Below are positions 1-8,032 of a DNA stretch of 64,000 bases, one piece after another; within the stretch, counting starts at the first letter, position 1, and each line of letters starts with the position of its first letter. The notes below the pieces were generated by a model. The model made no database searches, was not told the origin of the DNA, and worked only from the letters and a program-made list of their open reading frames with translations. The position numbers and the translations under genes are program-made. The DNA is from an uncultured SAR86 cluster bacterium (GTDB lineage Bacteria; Pseudomonadota; Gammaproteobacteria; Magnimaribacterales; Magnimaribacteraceae): positions 209,112-273,111 of the forward strand of contig CACJMO010000001.1 in NCBI GenBank assembly GCA_902594545.1. Reading direction: 5' to 3'.

Positions 1-231
1 GAAGGAATATCTTTATATGGGTCTGATAACGACATGCGATTAACTGGTCTGCATGAAACTCAAAGTATAGATACATTCTCCTACGGAGTAAGTGATAGAG
101 GTGCCAGTATCAGAATTCCTATTTATACAGTTGAGCATGATTGGAATGGTTACCTTGAAGACAGAAGACCTGCTTCTAATGCTGATCCATACAAGATTGT
201 GGCTCACATAGTAGGTACTTTAACCTCATAA
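1..231 (+). CDS. glnII: Glutamine synthetase type II, C-terminal part (5' end outside window)
   Basis: Reading frame 1 is open from the first base to the TAA at 229-231 and gives the last 76 residues of a glutamine synthetase, which makes glutamine from glutamate, ammonia and ATP in the cytoplasm. The text around [12 protein letters not shown] and [12 protein letters not shown] is the C-terminal signature of the shorter, eukaryote-like GSII family (rhizobial GlnII). GSI would show a different arginine-rich segment and continue further. An internal ATG at 34 is not the start, because the homology continues upstream of it. It is followed by a hairpin terminator and by ntrB-ntrC, the usual nitrogen-control neighbours of glnA. 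The N-terminal catalytic half is not visible. Confidence 0.85.
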   Translation, partial: EGISLYGSDNDMRLTGLHETQSIDTFSYGVSDRGASIRIPIYTVEHDWNGYLEDRRPASNADPYKIVAHIVGTLTS

Positions 232-247
232 TTAATTTAGTTAATTT

Positions 248-270
248 AACCGGAGGCTTGGCCTCCGGTT
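248..270 (+). terminator. Hairpin terminator after glutamine synthetase
   Basis: A perfect 10-bp GC-rich inverted repeat (248-257 with 261-270) has a 3-base loop and lies 16 bases after the glutamine synthetase stop. No strong T-run follows on the plus strand, so it may be a weak terminator or an mRNA 3'-end stabiliser. It separates glutamine synthetase from ntrB and could lower read-through into it. Confidence 0.6.
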
Positions 271-286
271 ACAACTTGCGGGTAAA

Positions 287-1372
287 TTGGATAAATCTCT
301 CCTCCTAGAACTCAATACGGGCATTGTTATCCTAGATACGTCTTTGAGAGTTAAATTTATCAATCCCTCTGCTCTATCTATTTTAGATACCTCTGAGAAA
401 GCTTCTCTAGGTCAAAAAATTGACCAACTTTTTTTTGAAGAACCTGAGAGTCTCGATAGTTTTCAAGATTCTATTAACGAAAAAAGGAGCTTTACAAAGA
501 CAGATGCAATACTAAATCTTAAAAGAGGAAATAAAGTTTTGTGCACATACATAGTCCACCCATTCAATAGCTATGAAGAAAATGGATTACTTCTGGAAAT
601 TATCAATAAAGAAGCTTCGTCAGAATTAATAGAGAGATACAGAATGAGGACTAACCAACAAATCTCTCAAGACTTTGTAAGGGGGTTAGCTCACGAAATC
701 AAGAATCCTCTTAGCGGCATAAGAGGTTCAGCACAACTATTGAGAAATAAATTGAAAGAGCTAAACCTGAGAGAATATACCGATATAATCATTAAGCAAA
801 CTGACCGGTTAACAACTTTGGTGGATAATATTTTAGGTCCCAACAAAAAACCAGACTTTCAGCTCCAAAATATTCACTATCCCATAGAAAATGTTCTGAA
901 ACTTGTTGAGAATGAGAGTGGCTATGATTCAATCAAGATAACAAAAGATTTCGATCCTAGCATCCCCGACTTGTACATAGACAGTTATTTAATTGAAAAC
1001 ACCATTCTTAATTTAACTAAAAATGCTAAAGATGCCTTGATAAATTCAAGTACCCCTTCACCAAAGATAAGCATAGTTACTAGAATTTCTCATGGAGAAA
1101 TAATTGATGGAGAAAGAAATACAACTGTCTGCAAAATATCAGTAATAGATAACGGTCCAGGAATCCCCGAAGAGATAAAAGATTCTATATTCTTCCCCAT
1201 GATTACTGGCAAAGACAAAGGTTCTGGGCTGGGCCTATCAATTACACAAGGAATTGTTTCGCAACATAAAGGAAATATTCATTTCAGCAGCGAACCTAGC
1301 AGAACAGAATTTTTTATAAATATACCCATCAATCCCAAAAAAGAACTAAACTTGAAAATGGCTAATGGATAA
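287..1372 (+). CDS. glnL: Nitrogen regulation sensor kinase NtrB (GlnL)
   Basis: Cytoplasmic two-component kinase/phosphatase that sets the phosphorylation of NtrC in response to the PII protein. The 361-residue protein has an N-terminal PAS-like domain (about 1-110), a HisKA dimerisation domain with the phospho-acceptor His136 in LAHEIKNPLSG, and a HATPase domain with the N box near NLTKNAKDAL and the G boxes DNGPGIP and GSGLGLSI. There is no membrane segment, as expected for NtrB. It starts with TTG at 287, which fits the family's N-terminal length. Its 3' end overlaps ntrC by 8 bases, so the two are translationally coupled. Confidence 0.93.
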   Translation: MDKSLLLELNTGIVILDTSLRVKFINPSALSILDTSEKASLGQKIDQLFFEEPESLDSFQDSINEKRSFTKTDAILNLKRGNKVLCTYIVHPFNSYEENGLLLEIINKEASSELIERYRMRTNQQISQDFVRGLAHEIKNPLSGIRGSAQLLRNKLKELNLREYTDIIIKQTDRLTTLVDNILGPNKKPDFQLQNIHYPIENVLKLVENESGYDSIKITKDFDPSIPDLYIDSYLIENTILNLTKNAKDALINSSTPSPKISIVTRISHGEIIDGERNTTVCKISVIDNGPGIPEEIKDSIFFPMITGKDKGSGLGLSITQGIVSQHKGNIHFSSEPSRTEFFINIPINPKKELNLKMANG

Positions 1373-2744
1373 GAGTATTTGGGTAGTTGATGATGATGAG
1401 TCTATAAGATGGGTTCTTGAAAAAGGCTTGGCAGACAGTGGGATGGAAGTTCAAACCTTTGATTCAGCAAACAAAGTAATTAAGAAGCTAGAAACAGAAA
1501 ATCCTCAACTGATTCTCACAGATATCAGAATGCCTGGTCCAAGCGGAATAGATCTTCTTGATAAAGTTAAAGAACTAAGACCGGACATACCGGTCATCAT
1601 AATGACCGCACATTCAGATTTGGATAGTGCAGTAGAGTCGTACGAACATGGAGCCTGGGAGTATCTACCCAAACCATTTGATATTGAAGAGGCTGTATCA
1701 ATGGTTCAACGCGCTACAGCTACAAACGAAGAAAAAAATGAGGAATTTTCTGAATCTCAAGCTGAAGTAATTGGGGAAGCTCCTGCAATGCAAGAGGTTT
1801 TCAGGGCAATTGGAAAACTTTCTAATTCAAATTCGACTGTACTTCTCAGCGGTGAATCTGGAACAGGTAAAGAATTGGTCGCAAAAGCTCTTTTTCAACA
1901 CAGCCCTAGAAAAGACAAACCCTTCATAGCTCTTAATATGGCGGACATCCCAAAAGAACTGTTAGAAGCTGAATTGTTTGGGCATGAGAAAGGAGCCTTT
2001 ACAGGAGCAGACGAGAGACGAATAGGAAGATTTGAACAAGCCGATGGGGGAACACTATTTTTAGATGAAATTGGAGACATGCAACTGGAAACTCAAACTA
2101 GACTACTGCGTGTTCTGTCGAATGGGGAGTTTTATAGAGTTGGGGGCAGAGAACCAATACAGGTGGATGTAAGGATCATAACTGCTACGCACCAAAACAT
2201 AGAAGACCTTGTAAAGGAAGGTAGCTTTAGAGAAGATCTTTTTCATAGACTTAATGTTATTAAACTCTCGCTTCCCAAATTAAGTGAAAGAAAAGAAGAC
2301 ATACCCACTTTGGTGAAGCATTTTTTCCAGAAATCTTCCGACGAGCTGGCAGAAGAAAAGAAATATCTATCAGCTGAAGTTGAAGAGTATTTTATGTCTT
2401 TATCTTGGCCTGGTAATGTTCGTCAACTTGAGAATACATGTAGATGGCTGACTGTAATGTCCCCTACGAGAGAAGTTAAGTTAGAAGATTTACCTGATGA
2501 TCTCAAAGTGGAAAATGTTGAAAACTTAAATGACTGGACAAAAGTTCTTCAATCGTGGTCAGAGAATTATTTGGCTAAAGGTAAAAATAATCTTTTAGAA
2601 GAGGCAATACCTGAGTTTGAAAAGACAATCATTAAAGTGGCCCTCAACAAGACTATGGGACGCAAAAAGGAAGCTGCAGAACTTTTAGGTTGGGGTAGAA
2701 ATACTCTAACTAGAAAAATTAAAGAACTTGGATTGGATAATTAA
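1365..2744 (+). CDS. glnG: Nitrogen response regulator NtrC (GlnG)
   Basis: Sigma-54-dependent activator of nitrogen-assimilation promoters. The receiver domain (about 1-120) has the phospho-acceptor Asp53 in LTDIRMPG. The central AAA+ domain has Walker A GESGTGKE (about 165-172) and the sigma-54 contact loop GAFTGA. The C-terminal Fis-type helix-turn-helix lies around [19 protein letters not shown]. At 459 residues it is close to the usual 460-480. The ATG lies inside the end of ntrB. The stop TAA shares the palindrome TTAA (2741-2744) with the stop of the convergent rhodanese gene. I found no clear sigma-54 promoter in the window. Confidence 0.95.
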   Translation: MDKSIWVVDDDESIRWVLEKGLADSGMEVQTFDSANKVIKKLETENPQLILTDIRMPGPSGIDLLDKVKELRPDIPVIIMTAHSDLDSAVESYEHGAWEYLPKPFDIEEAVSMVQRATATNEEKNEEFSESQAEVIGEAPAMQEVFRAIGKLSNSNSTVLLSGESGTGKELVAKALFQHSPRKDKPFIALNMADIPKELLEAELFGHEKGAFTGADERRIGRFEQADGGTLFLDEIGDMQLETQTRLLRVLSNGEFYRVGGREPIQVDVRIITATHQNIEDLVKEGSFREDLFHRLNVIKLSLPKLSERKEDIPTLVKHFFQKSSDELAEEKKYLSAEVEEYFMSLSWPGNVRQLENTCRWLTVMSPTREVKLEDLPDDLKVENVENLNDWTKVLQSWSENYLAKGKNNLLEEAIPEFEKTIIKVALNKTMGRKKEAAELLGWGRNTLTRKIKELGLDN

Positions 2745-3157
2745 TTCTTAACAAGCGGCATTCCACTTTGCGTCCAATTCATCATCCCTCCGGAAAGTAC
2801 ATTTATATTTGTAAACCCTTGTTTCTTAAGCTCTCCTGCTGACTTAGCAGAAGTTGTTCCGGTTTTACAAATTAGAATAACGCAATCACTTTCTGAAGCT
2901 TTAAATAAAGCATCCCCCTTTACTAAATTAGAAGGTTGTAAGTTTATCGCTCCTGCTATTGAACCGGCATTAAATTCAGCAGCACCTCTCAAGTCATAGA
3001 CAAAAGGATTTTCTTTATTGATAAGTCTTGTCATCTCGCCAGTATCGACTTTTGTTCCACCTTTTCTTTTCTCGTACATAACCAATATCAAGATAAGAGA
3101 TAACAGCAGTAATACTGCTAAGAAATTATCGTTAAGAAAAGTAAAGAATTTATCCAT
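2741..3157 (-). CDS. yibN: Membrane-anchored rhodanese-like protein (YibN type)
   Basis: A 138-residue protein with one N-terminal membrane helix (about 9-27) followed by a rhodanese domain (about 38-136). The candidate catalytic Cys97 sits in ILICKTGTTSA, so the sulfur-transfer loop is intact. The layout matches YibN of Enterobacteria and Pseudomonas, which is encoded back-to-back with a phosphoglycerate mutase. Here too a phosphoglycerate mutase starts 54 bases away on the other strand. A TATAAT-like hexamer lies on the minus strand at 3169-3174, very close to the ATG, so the message may have a very short leader. The physiological sulfur donor and acceptor are unknown. Confidence 0.82.
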   Translation of the reverse strand: MDKFFTFLNDNFLAVLLLLSLILILVMYEKRKGGTKVDTGEMTRLINKENPFVYDLRGAAEFNAGSIAGAINLQPSNLVKGDALFKASESDCVILICKTGTTSAKSAGELKKQGFTNINVLSGGMMNWTQSGMPLVKN

Positions 3158-3211
3158 ATCGTGTCAGGATTATATAGATTAGTGAGTTAAAATATAAAAA
3201 AGTTTTATGTT

Positions 3212-3820
3212 ATGAAAAAATCTATTCTTGTTCTAGTTAGGCATGGCCAAAGTGAATGGAATCAAAAAAACTTATTCACGGGATGGAAAGATCCAAAACT
3301 AACACACCAGGGTATAAATGAAGCCGTAGAGGCGGGTAAATCGTTAAAGTCTGAAGACATGAATTTTGACATTATGTTCACTTCAGATCTATTTAGAGCT
3401 CAAGAGACAGGTCGTTTAATCTTAAAAGAGATGGATCAAACTGATATACCATTTGTAAAGCATCAAAGCCTCAATGAAAGAAACTATGGAGATTTAGCTG
3501 GTTTAAACAAAGATGATGCCAGGGAGAGATGGGGTGAAGAACAAGTTCATATATGGCGAAGGTCTTTTGATATTCCACCCCCGGGAGGTGAAAGTTTAAA
3601 AAATACAGCCGAACGAGTTCTTCCTTATTTTGAGTCTGAAATAATGCCGAAAATAGATGAAGGTCTAAATGTGCTCATAGCTGCACATGGCAATTCTCTG
3701 AGGGCTCTTGTAATGCAATTAGAGAATATTGGTCCTGAAGAGATAGTAAAATTAGAAATTGGCACTGGTGATCCATTGATATACGATTGCACGCATCAAA
3801 CAATCACCAGAAGAAACTAA
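3212..3820 (+). CDS. gpmA: 2,3-bisphosphoglycerate-dependent phosphoglycerate mutase
   Basis: Interconverts 3- and 2-phosphoglycerate in glycolysis/gluconeogenesis. The N-terminal [10 protein letters not shown] carries the phosphohistidine His11. The [11 protein letters not shown] segment, [11 protein letters not shown] with the acid/base Glu, and [10 protein letters not shown] with the second active-site His are all present. At 202 residues it belongs to the compact form common in alphaproteobacteria rather than the roughly 250-residue enterobacterial form. The locus beside yibN usually carries the unrelated cofactor-independent enzyme gpmI in gammaproteobacteria. The stop overlaps the stop of convergent hisF by 4 bases. 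Confidence 0.93.
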   Translation: MKKSILVLVRHGQSEWNQKNLFTGWKDPKLTHQGINEAVEAGKSLKSEDMNFDIMFTSDLFRAQETGRLILKEMDQTDIPFVKHQSLNERNYGDLAGLNKDDARERWGEEQVHIWRRSFDIPPPGGESLKNTAERVLPYFESEIMPKIDEGLNVLIAAHGNSLRALVMQLENIGPEEIVKLEIGTGDPLIYDCTHQTITRRN

Positions 3821-4584
3821 ATTCTTACTTCTATTCCGGAGGCTCGCATCGCTTCTTTTGCCTCTGCAATACTGTATTCTGAAAAATGAAATATACTCGC
3901 AGCTAAAACAGCTTCAGCTCCGCCAATTTTAATACCATCAATTAAATGATCTAAATTTCCAACTCCGCCTGAAGCTATCACTGGAATTGGAATACTGCCT
4001 GAAACTTTTGAAACCAAATTATTATCGAAACCCTCCTTTGTTCCATCCCTATCCATGCTTGTTAAAAGAATCTCTCCTGCCCCGTATTCTTGAACTTGCT
4101 GAGTCCATTCAACTACGTCTATGTTTGTTCTGTTTCTTCCACCATATGTAACAACCTCCCAAGAACCTTCTTCACCATTCCTAGCTTTAGCATCAACAGC
4201 TACAACGATACATTGAGAGCCAAACTTATCTGCAGCTGCTTTTACAAAATCGGGATTCTCTACAGCGGAAGTGTTAATACTTACCTTATCAGCACCAGAC
4301 CTAAGCAGTGTTTTTATATCATCAATATTTCTTACCCCTCCTCCCACAGTTAAAGGAATAAATACCTGACTGGCTATATCTTCAACTGTCTTATAGGTCG
4401 TATCTCTAGTCTCATGACTTGCAGTGATATCAAGCATGGTGATTTCATCAGCACCTTCGTTGTCATATCTTTTTGCTATTTCGACAGGATCTCCAGCGTC
4501 TCTGATGTTTAAAAAATTTACGCCCTTTACTACTCTTCCTTTATCAACATCCAGGCAGGGTATTATTCTTTTCGAAACGCTCAT
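3817..4584 (-). CDS. hisF: Imidazole glycerol phosphate synthase, cyclase subunit HisF
   Basis: The (beta/alpha)8 cyclase half of IGP synthase. It takes ammonia from HisH and converts PRFAR to imidazole glycerol phosphate plus AICAR. It has 255 residues, the usual length. The catalytic aspartates are seen in [15 protein letters not shown] (Asp11) and [12 protein letters not shown] (Asp130 region), and VGGGVRN and ASGGVG are phosphate-binding loops. It is the last gene of the minus-strand hisB-hisH-hisA-hisF operon, 2 bases downstream of hisA. Confidence 0.96.
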   Translation of the reverse strand: MSVSKRIIPCLDVDKGRVVKGVNFLNIRDAGDPVEIAKRYDNEGADEITMLDITASHETRDTTYKTVEDIASQVFIPLTVGGGVRNIDDIKTLLRSGADKVSINTSAVENPDFVKAAADKFGSQCIVVAVDAKARNGEEGSWEVVTYGGRNRTNIDVVEWTQQVQEYGAGEILLTSMDRDGTKEGFDNNLVSKVSGSIPIPVIASGGVGNLDHLIDGIKIGGAEAVLAASIFHFSEYSIAEAKEAMRASGIEVRI

Positions 4585-4586
4585 GA

Positions 4587-5309
4587 TTACTCTCTTGCAG
4601 TTTTCTGAGCCTCAGCATAAGTAAAGGCTTTCTCATACAAAGCTCTGCCGCAAATAGCTCCAGATATTACTTCCTGCTCAGCCAATCGTTTTATATGTAA
4701 CAGAGAAGAAACTCCACCTGAAGCAATAACAGGGATTTTAGTGGAGCGTGCCAGATCTTTTGTAGCTTCAATATTGGGTCCAGCCATCATTCCATCTTTC
4801 GAAATATCCGTGAAGATAATGGACGCAAGGGGGAGGTTTTCAAAAGATTTTACTAATTGTATAGGAGTTAGATCAGAGCCTTTGAGCCATCCTTGAGTCT
4901 TCACATAACCATCAAGAGCGTCTATTCCTAAAACGACTCTATTGGGATAAGCTCGACAAAAACTTTTTAGCATCTCAGGATCTTCAACAGCCGATGTACC
5001 CATTATTACCCTTTCAATGCCATTTTCTAAATATCCTTTTGCGGTTTCAAAAGTTCGGATACCTCCTCCAACTTGGATTCTCTTAGAAGGAAATTCTTTA
5101 CAGATAGACAAGATTATATCTTCGTTTAATGGCTTACCATGGACCGCACCGTCTAAGTCGACTATGTGTAATATATCAGCACCTTGAGAGAACCAGAATT
5201 CTGCCATTGAAACGGGCTCTTCAGAAAAGACGGTTTCCTGGTCCATCTTACCTTCTTTTAGCCTAACACATTTTCCTTGCTTTAAATCTATTGCGGGAAT
5301 TATGTTCAT
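4587..5309 (-). CDS. hisA: ProFAR isomerase HisA
   Basis: The 240-residue (beta/alpha)8 isomerase converts ProFAR to PRFAR in histidine synthesis. Characteristic pieces are [14 protein letters not shown] with the N-terminal catalytic Asp, VGGGIRT, and [14 protein letters not shown] with the second catalytic Asp. ASGGVSS is the C-terminal phosphate site. Its start codon overlaps the hisH stop by one base and hisF follows after 2 bases, so the operon is tightly coupled. Homology to HisF reflects the known duplication of this fold. Confidence 0.95.
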   Translation of the reverse strand: MNIIPAIDLKQGKCVRLKEGKMDQETVFSEEPVSMAEFWFSQGADILHIVDLDGAVHGKPLNEDIILSICKEFPSKRIQVGGGIRTFETAKGYLENGIERVIMGTSAVEDPEMLKSFCRAYPNRVVLGIDALDGYVKTQGWLKGSDLTPIQLVKSFENLPLASIIFTDISKDGMMAGPNIEATKDLARSTKIPVIASGGVSSLLHIKRLAEQEVISGAICGRALYEKAFTYAEAQKTARE

Positions 5310-5920
5310 TAAATAGACCAGTCTAAAAAGTTTTTATATAACTTAAGTCCTTCAGCTTGACTCTTTTCAGGATGAAATTGCACAGCAAAGATATTATCTT
5401 TTTCTAAAGCAGAGATAAAATTTCGACCATGTTCAGTTTCTGCCAATGCGTCAGATGATTCTAAGCAGCAATAGCTGTGAACAAAGTAAAAAAATGAGGA
5501 ATCGGGGATATTTCTTAGCAAGAAATGATCTTTTAAAAACTTCACCTTATTCCAGCCCATATGAGGTACCTTAATATGATCATTTGATTTTATTTTTGTT
5601 ATTTTCCCGTTGAGAATATTCAGCCCTTCAACTCCATCATTTTCTTCGCTTGATTCCAATAACATTTGCATACCTACACAAATGGCAAGGGTGGGCTTAT
5701 TTTTAATTTGCTCAAGAACTGTCTCTCTTAAATCCAGGGAAAGAGCTGCCATACAGTCTTTGATAGCGCCTACTCCAGGAAAAACAATTTTATCTGCCTG
5801 TTTTAATTGCTCCTTGTCTGAGGATATTATTACTCTTTCAAATTCAGCTACAGACTCAAGAGCTTTGCCAACGGAATGTAAGTTACCCATTCCATAATCA
5901 ATTACAACAACCCGTGTCAT
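5309..5920 (-). CDS. hisH: Imidazole glycerol phosphate synthase, glutaminase subunit HisH
   Basis: Class I glutamine amidotransferase that supplies ammonia to HisF. The 203-residue protein shows the nucleophile Cys in PTLAICVGMQMLL, the oxyanion-loop region FPGVGAIKDCM, and the His/Glu pair in VQFHPEKSQ near the C-terminus. Some hisH copies belong to O-antigen clusters, but here it sits between hisB and hisA, so it serves histidine synthesis. Confidence 0.95.
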   Translation of the reverse strand: MTRVVVIDYGMGNLHSVGKALESVAEFERVIISSDKEQLKQADKIVFPGVGAIKDCMAALSLDLRETVLEQIKNKPTLAICVGMQMLLESSEENDGVEGLNILNGKITKIKSNDHIKVPHMGWNKVKFLKDHFLLRNIPDSSFFYFVHSYCCLESSDALAETEHGRNFISALEKDNIFAVQFHPEKSQAEGLKLYKNFLDWSI

Positions 5921-5931
5921 TAAAATTTATT

Positions 5932-6519
5932 TTAAAGTGCACCCTTTGTAGAAGGAATCATATTTTCTTGTTTCGAATCAACTTCAAGTGCCATTCGAAG
6001 AGCCCTGCCAAAAGCTTTAAAAATAGTTTCAATCTGATGATGGGTATTTTCACCAGAAAAGTTTTCTATGTGCAAGGTTATGAAAGCATGATTGCAGAAA
6101 GATTGAAAAAAATGCTCAAACATATTTACATCTATGCCGCCTACCTCTTCTTTAACAAAGTCTACTTTCATGAAAAGACCTGGTCTGCCGGAAAAATCCA
6201 AAACAACTCTGGAGAGGGCTTCATCTAGAGGTATGTAGGAGTGACCATATCTTCTTATACCTTTTTTGTCTCCTACGGCTTTGTTGAAAGCTTCACCTAG
6301 TGTAATTCCAATATCTTCGATGGTGTGATGATCATCTATGTGCAAATCGCCTTTGGCTTTTATGCTAAGATCAATCATTCCATGCCTTCCTATCTGGTCA
6401 AGCATGTGCTCAAGGAAAGGAAGTCCTGTATCAAATTCAGTTTTACCAGATCCATCAAGATTTAAGTCGATAGTTATTTGGGTCTCAGAAGTTTCTCTGT
6501 TTATTTTTGCTTGTCTCAT
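5932..6519 (-). CDS. hisB: Imidazoleglycerol-phosphate dehydratase HisB
   Basis: Mn-dependent dehydratase making imidazole acetol phosphate. The two duplicated metal motifs are visible: [16 protein letters not shown] and a C-terminal [16 protein letters not shown]. At 195 residues it is the single-function form, without the HisB-N phosphatase domain of E. coli. The frame is open to 6633, but I place the start at the ATG at 6519 because [13 protein letters not shown] is where IGPD proteins begin; the upstream 38 codons do not look like the family. It is the first gene of the operon and is divergent from mutY. Confidence 0.94.
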   Translation of the reverse strand: MRQAKINRETSETQITIDLNLDGSGKTEFDTGLPFLEHMLDQIGRHGMIDLSIKAKGDLHIDDHHTIEDIGITLGEAFNKAVGDKKGIRRYGHSYIPLDEALSRVVLDFSGRPGLFMKVDFVKEEVGGIDVNMFEHFFQSFCNHAFITLHIENFSGENTHHQIETIFKAFGRALRMALEVDSKQENMIPSTKGAL

Positions 6520-6595
6520 AATCAATATAAAAGGTCGCGCATTATAGCTAATATGCTCAAGTTGTTCATTACTTGTACAATTGAATCTTAAATTT

Positions 6596-7618
6596 ATGTC
6601 CGAATTAAGCAAAAAGATAATTAAATGGCACAAAGAAAGCGGTCGTAAGAATCTTCCCTGGCAAAGAGATACTAACCCCTATAAGGTTTGGATTTCAGAA
6701 ATTATGCTCCAACAAACGCAGGTCAATACTGTAATTCCTTATTACCAAAGGTTCATTGAAAGATTTCCAGATATAGAGGCTTTAGCTAATTCTAACGAGG
6801 AGGAAGTATTAAGTTACTGGTCAGGTCTAGGTTACTATTCAAGAGGCAGAAATATTTTTAAATCTGCTAGATTACTTAAAGAACAATTTAATTGCTCCAT
6901 GCCCTCAAGTTTAGAGTTACTCGAGTCTCTTCCTGGGATTGGTAGATCCACTGCAGGGGCCATACGTTCTCTAGGGTTCAAAAAGCAAGCTGCTATCCTA
7001 GATGGAAATGCTAAAAGATTACTAGTTCGATACTTTTGTATAAAGGATATGATCGATTCTTCCAAAACTATTAATAAGTTATGGGAAATTGCAGAAGCTC
7101 AAGTACCTGCTAAGGGTTGCAATATTTATACTCAAGCCATAATGGATGTTGGCTCCTTGATATGTAAGAGAACAAATCCTCAGTGCGACGTATGCCCTTT
7201 AGAAGATGACTGCCTATCTAAACAGCAAGGTATGCAAACACTTCTACCAAATAGGTCTCCCAAGAAAAGAAAACCATTGAAAAAAGTTTATTGGATGCTT
7301 TTACAAAATGAGAGAGAGGAGATCTTGCTTGAAAATAGAAATACGAAAGGTATCTGGGAAGGTCTTTGGTCGTTTCCAGAATTCAAAAAAAAGGCAGAAA
7401 GGCAAGACTACATAGAATCTCTTAAAATAGATTATGAATTGATCGAAAAAGATATGAAACTCAAACATTCATTTAGCCACTATGACCTTGATATTGATCT
7501 TATATCCTTGAAAGTGAGTAAAATGCATAACCTAGAGAATAATAAAGCCTGGTTTGGAACTCGGAATATAATGAAAGTAGGAATACCAGCACCCGTGTCA
7601 AAAATTTTAAATAAGTAG
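6596..7618 (+). CDS. mutY: A/G-specific adenine DNA glycosylase MutY
   Basis: Removes adenine mispaired with 8-oxoguanine. The catalytic domain begins with [17 protein letters not shown] and has the catalytic Glu in EIMLQQTQV. The helix-hairpin-helix is [12 protein letters not shown] and the catalytic Asp lies in [10 protein letters not shown]. The iron-sulfur ligands are C-x6-C-x2-C-x5-C around [12 protein letters not shown]. The C-terminal third is the NUDIX-like 8-oxoG reader. The ATG at 6596 fits homologues; an in-frame TTG at 6581 is possible. The 340-residue length is normal. yggX follows after 6 bases. Confidence 0.95.
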   Translation: MSELSKKIIKWHKESGRKNLPWQRDTNPYKVWISEIMLQQTQVNTVIPYYQRFIERFPDIEALANSNEEEVLSYWSGLGYYSRGRNIFKSARLLKEQFNCSMPSSLELLESLPGIGRSTAGAIRSLGFKKQAAILDGNAKRLLVRYFCIKDMIDSSKTINKLWEIAEAQVPAKGCNIYTQAIMDVGSLICKRTNPQCDVCPLEDDCLSKQQGMQTLLPNRSPKKRKPLKKVYWMLLQNEREEILLENRNTKGIWEGLWSFPEFKKKAERQDYIESLKIDYELIEKDMKLKHSFSHYDLDIDLISLKVSKMHNLENNKAWFGTRNIMKVGIPAPVSKILNK

Positions 7619-7624
7619 CGTCAA

Positions 7625-7894
7625 ATGGTTCGTAAAGTTTTTTGTAGAAAATACCAAGAGGATCTAGAAGGAATGTCCTCTCCCCCCTATCCAGGTGAAA
7701 AAGGAGAAGACATATTCAATAATGTATCCAAGAGGGCCTGGGAAGAATGGCTAGAGCATCAAAAAATGCTCATTAACGAAGGTCAGATAAATCTTGCCGA
7801 TAGAGAATCCAGAAAATGGCTTAACGAGCAAATGGATTTATTTTTGTCTGGAGAAGAATATGCAAAACCAGCAGGATTTAAGCCCAAAGAATAA
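7625..7894 (+). CDS. yggX: Probable Fe(2+)-trafficking protein YggX
   Basis: An 89-residue protein matching YggX along its whole length. It starts MVRKVFCRKYQEDLEGM with the single conserved cysteine, and has PPYPGEKGEDIFNNVS and the conserved tryptophans of KRAWEEWLEHQ. The family is linked to iron handling and protection of iron-sulfur clusters from oxidative damage. Coupling to mutY (6-base spacing), an iron-sulfur glycosylase for oxidised DNA, is the common gammaproteobacterial order. Confidence 0.94.
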   Translation: MVRKVFCRKYQEDLEGMSSPPYPGEKGEDIFNNVSKRAWEEWLEHQKMLINEGQINLADRESRKWLNEQMDLFLSGEEYAKPAGFKPKE

Positions 7895-7945
7895 AACATT
7901 CTTTTTAAGAGTGGATTAATTGTATACAATCGCAACACCTTTATT

Positions 7946-8021
7946 GCCCAGATAGCTCAGTCGGTAGAGCAAAGGACTGAAAATCCTTGTGTCGGTGGTT
8001 CGATTCCACCTCTGGGCACCA
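7946..8021 (+). tRNA. tRNA-Phe (GAA), CCA encoded
   Basis: A 76-base cloverleaf: acceptor stem 7946-7952 pairs with 8011-8017, the D arm holds AGTCGGTA, the anticodon loop CTGAAAA gives anticodon GAA, the variable loop is 5 bases, the T loop is TTCGATT, and the discriminator A and CCA are genomically encoded. A TACAAT box at 7925-7930 could be its -10 element, but a matching -35 is poor. The yheS start codon lies only 11 bases after the CCA. Confidence 0.97.
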
Positions 8022-8032
8022 CTTACCATCTT

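Noticed and set aside
5914-6228. 104-codon plus-strand frame opposite hisB
   Set aside because: It lies wholly antisense to the hisB 3' end and hisH start, with no family-like sequence; a shadow frame.
6520-6633. N-terminal extension of HisB to 6633
   Set aside because: The added 38 residues are unlike IGPD proteins and overlap the mutY start region; the ATG at 6519 gives the normal N-terminus.
6621-6640. TGGCAC in a possible sigma-54 promoter
   Set aside because: No TTGC at the required -12 spacing and it lies inside the mutY coding sequence.
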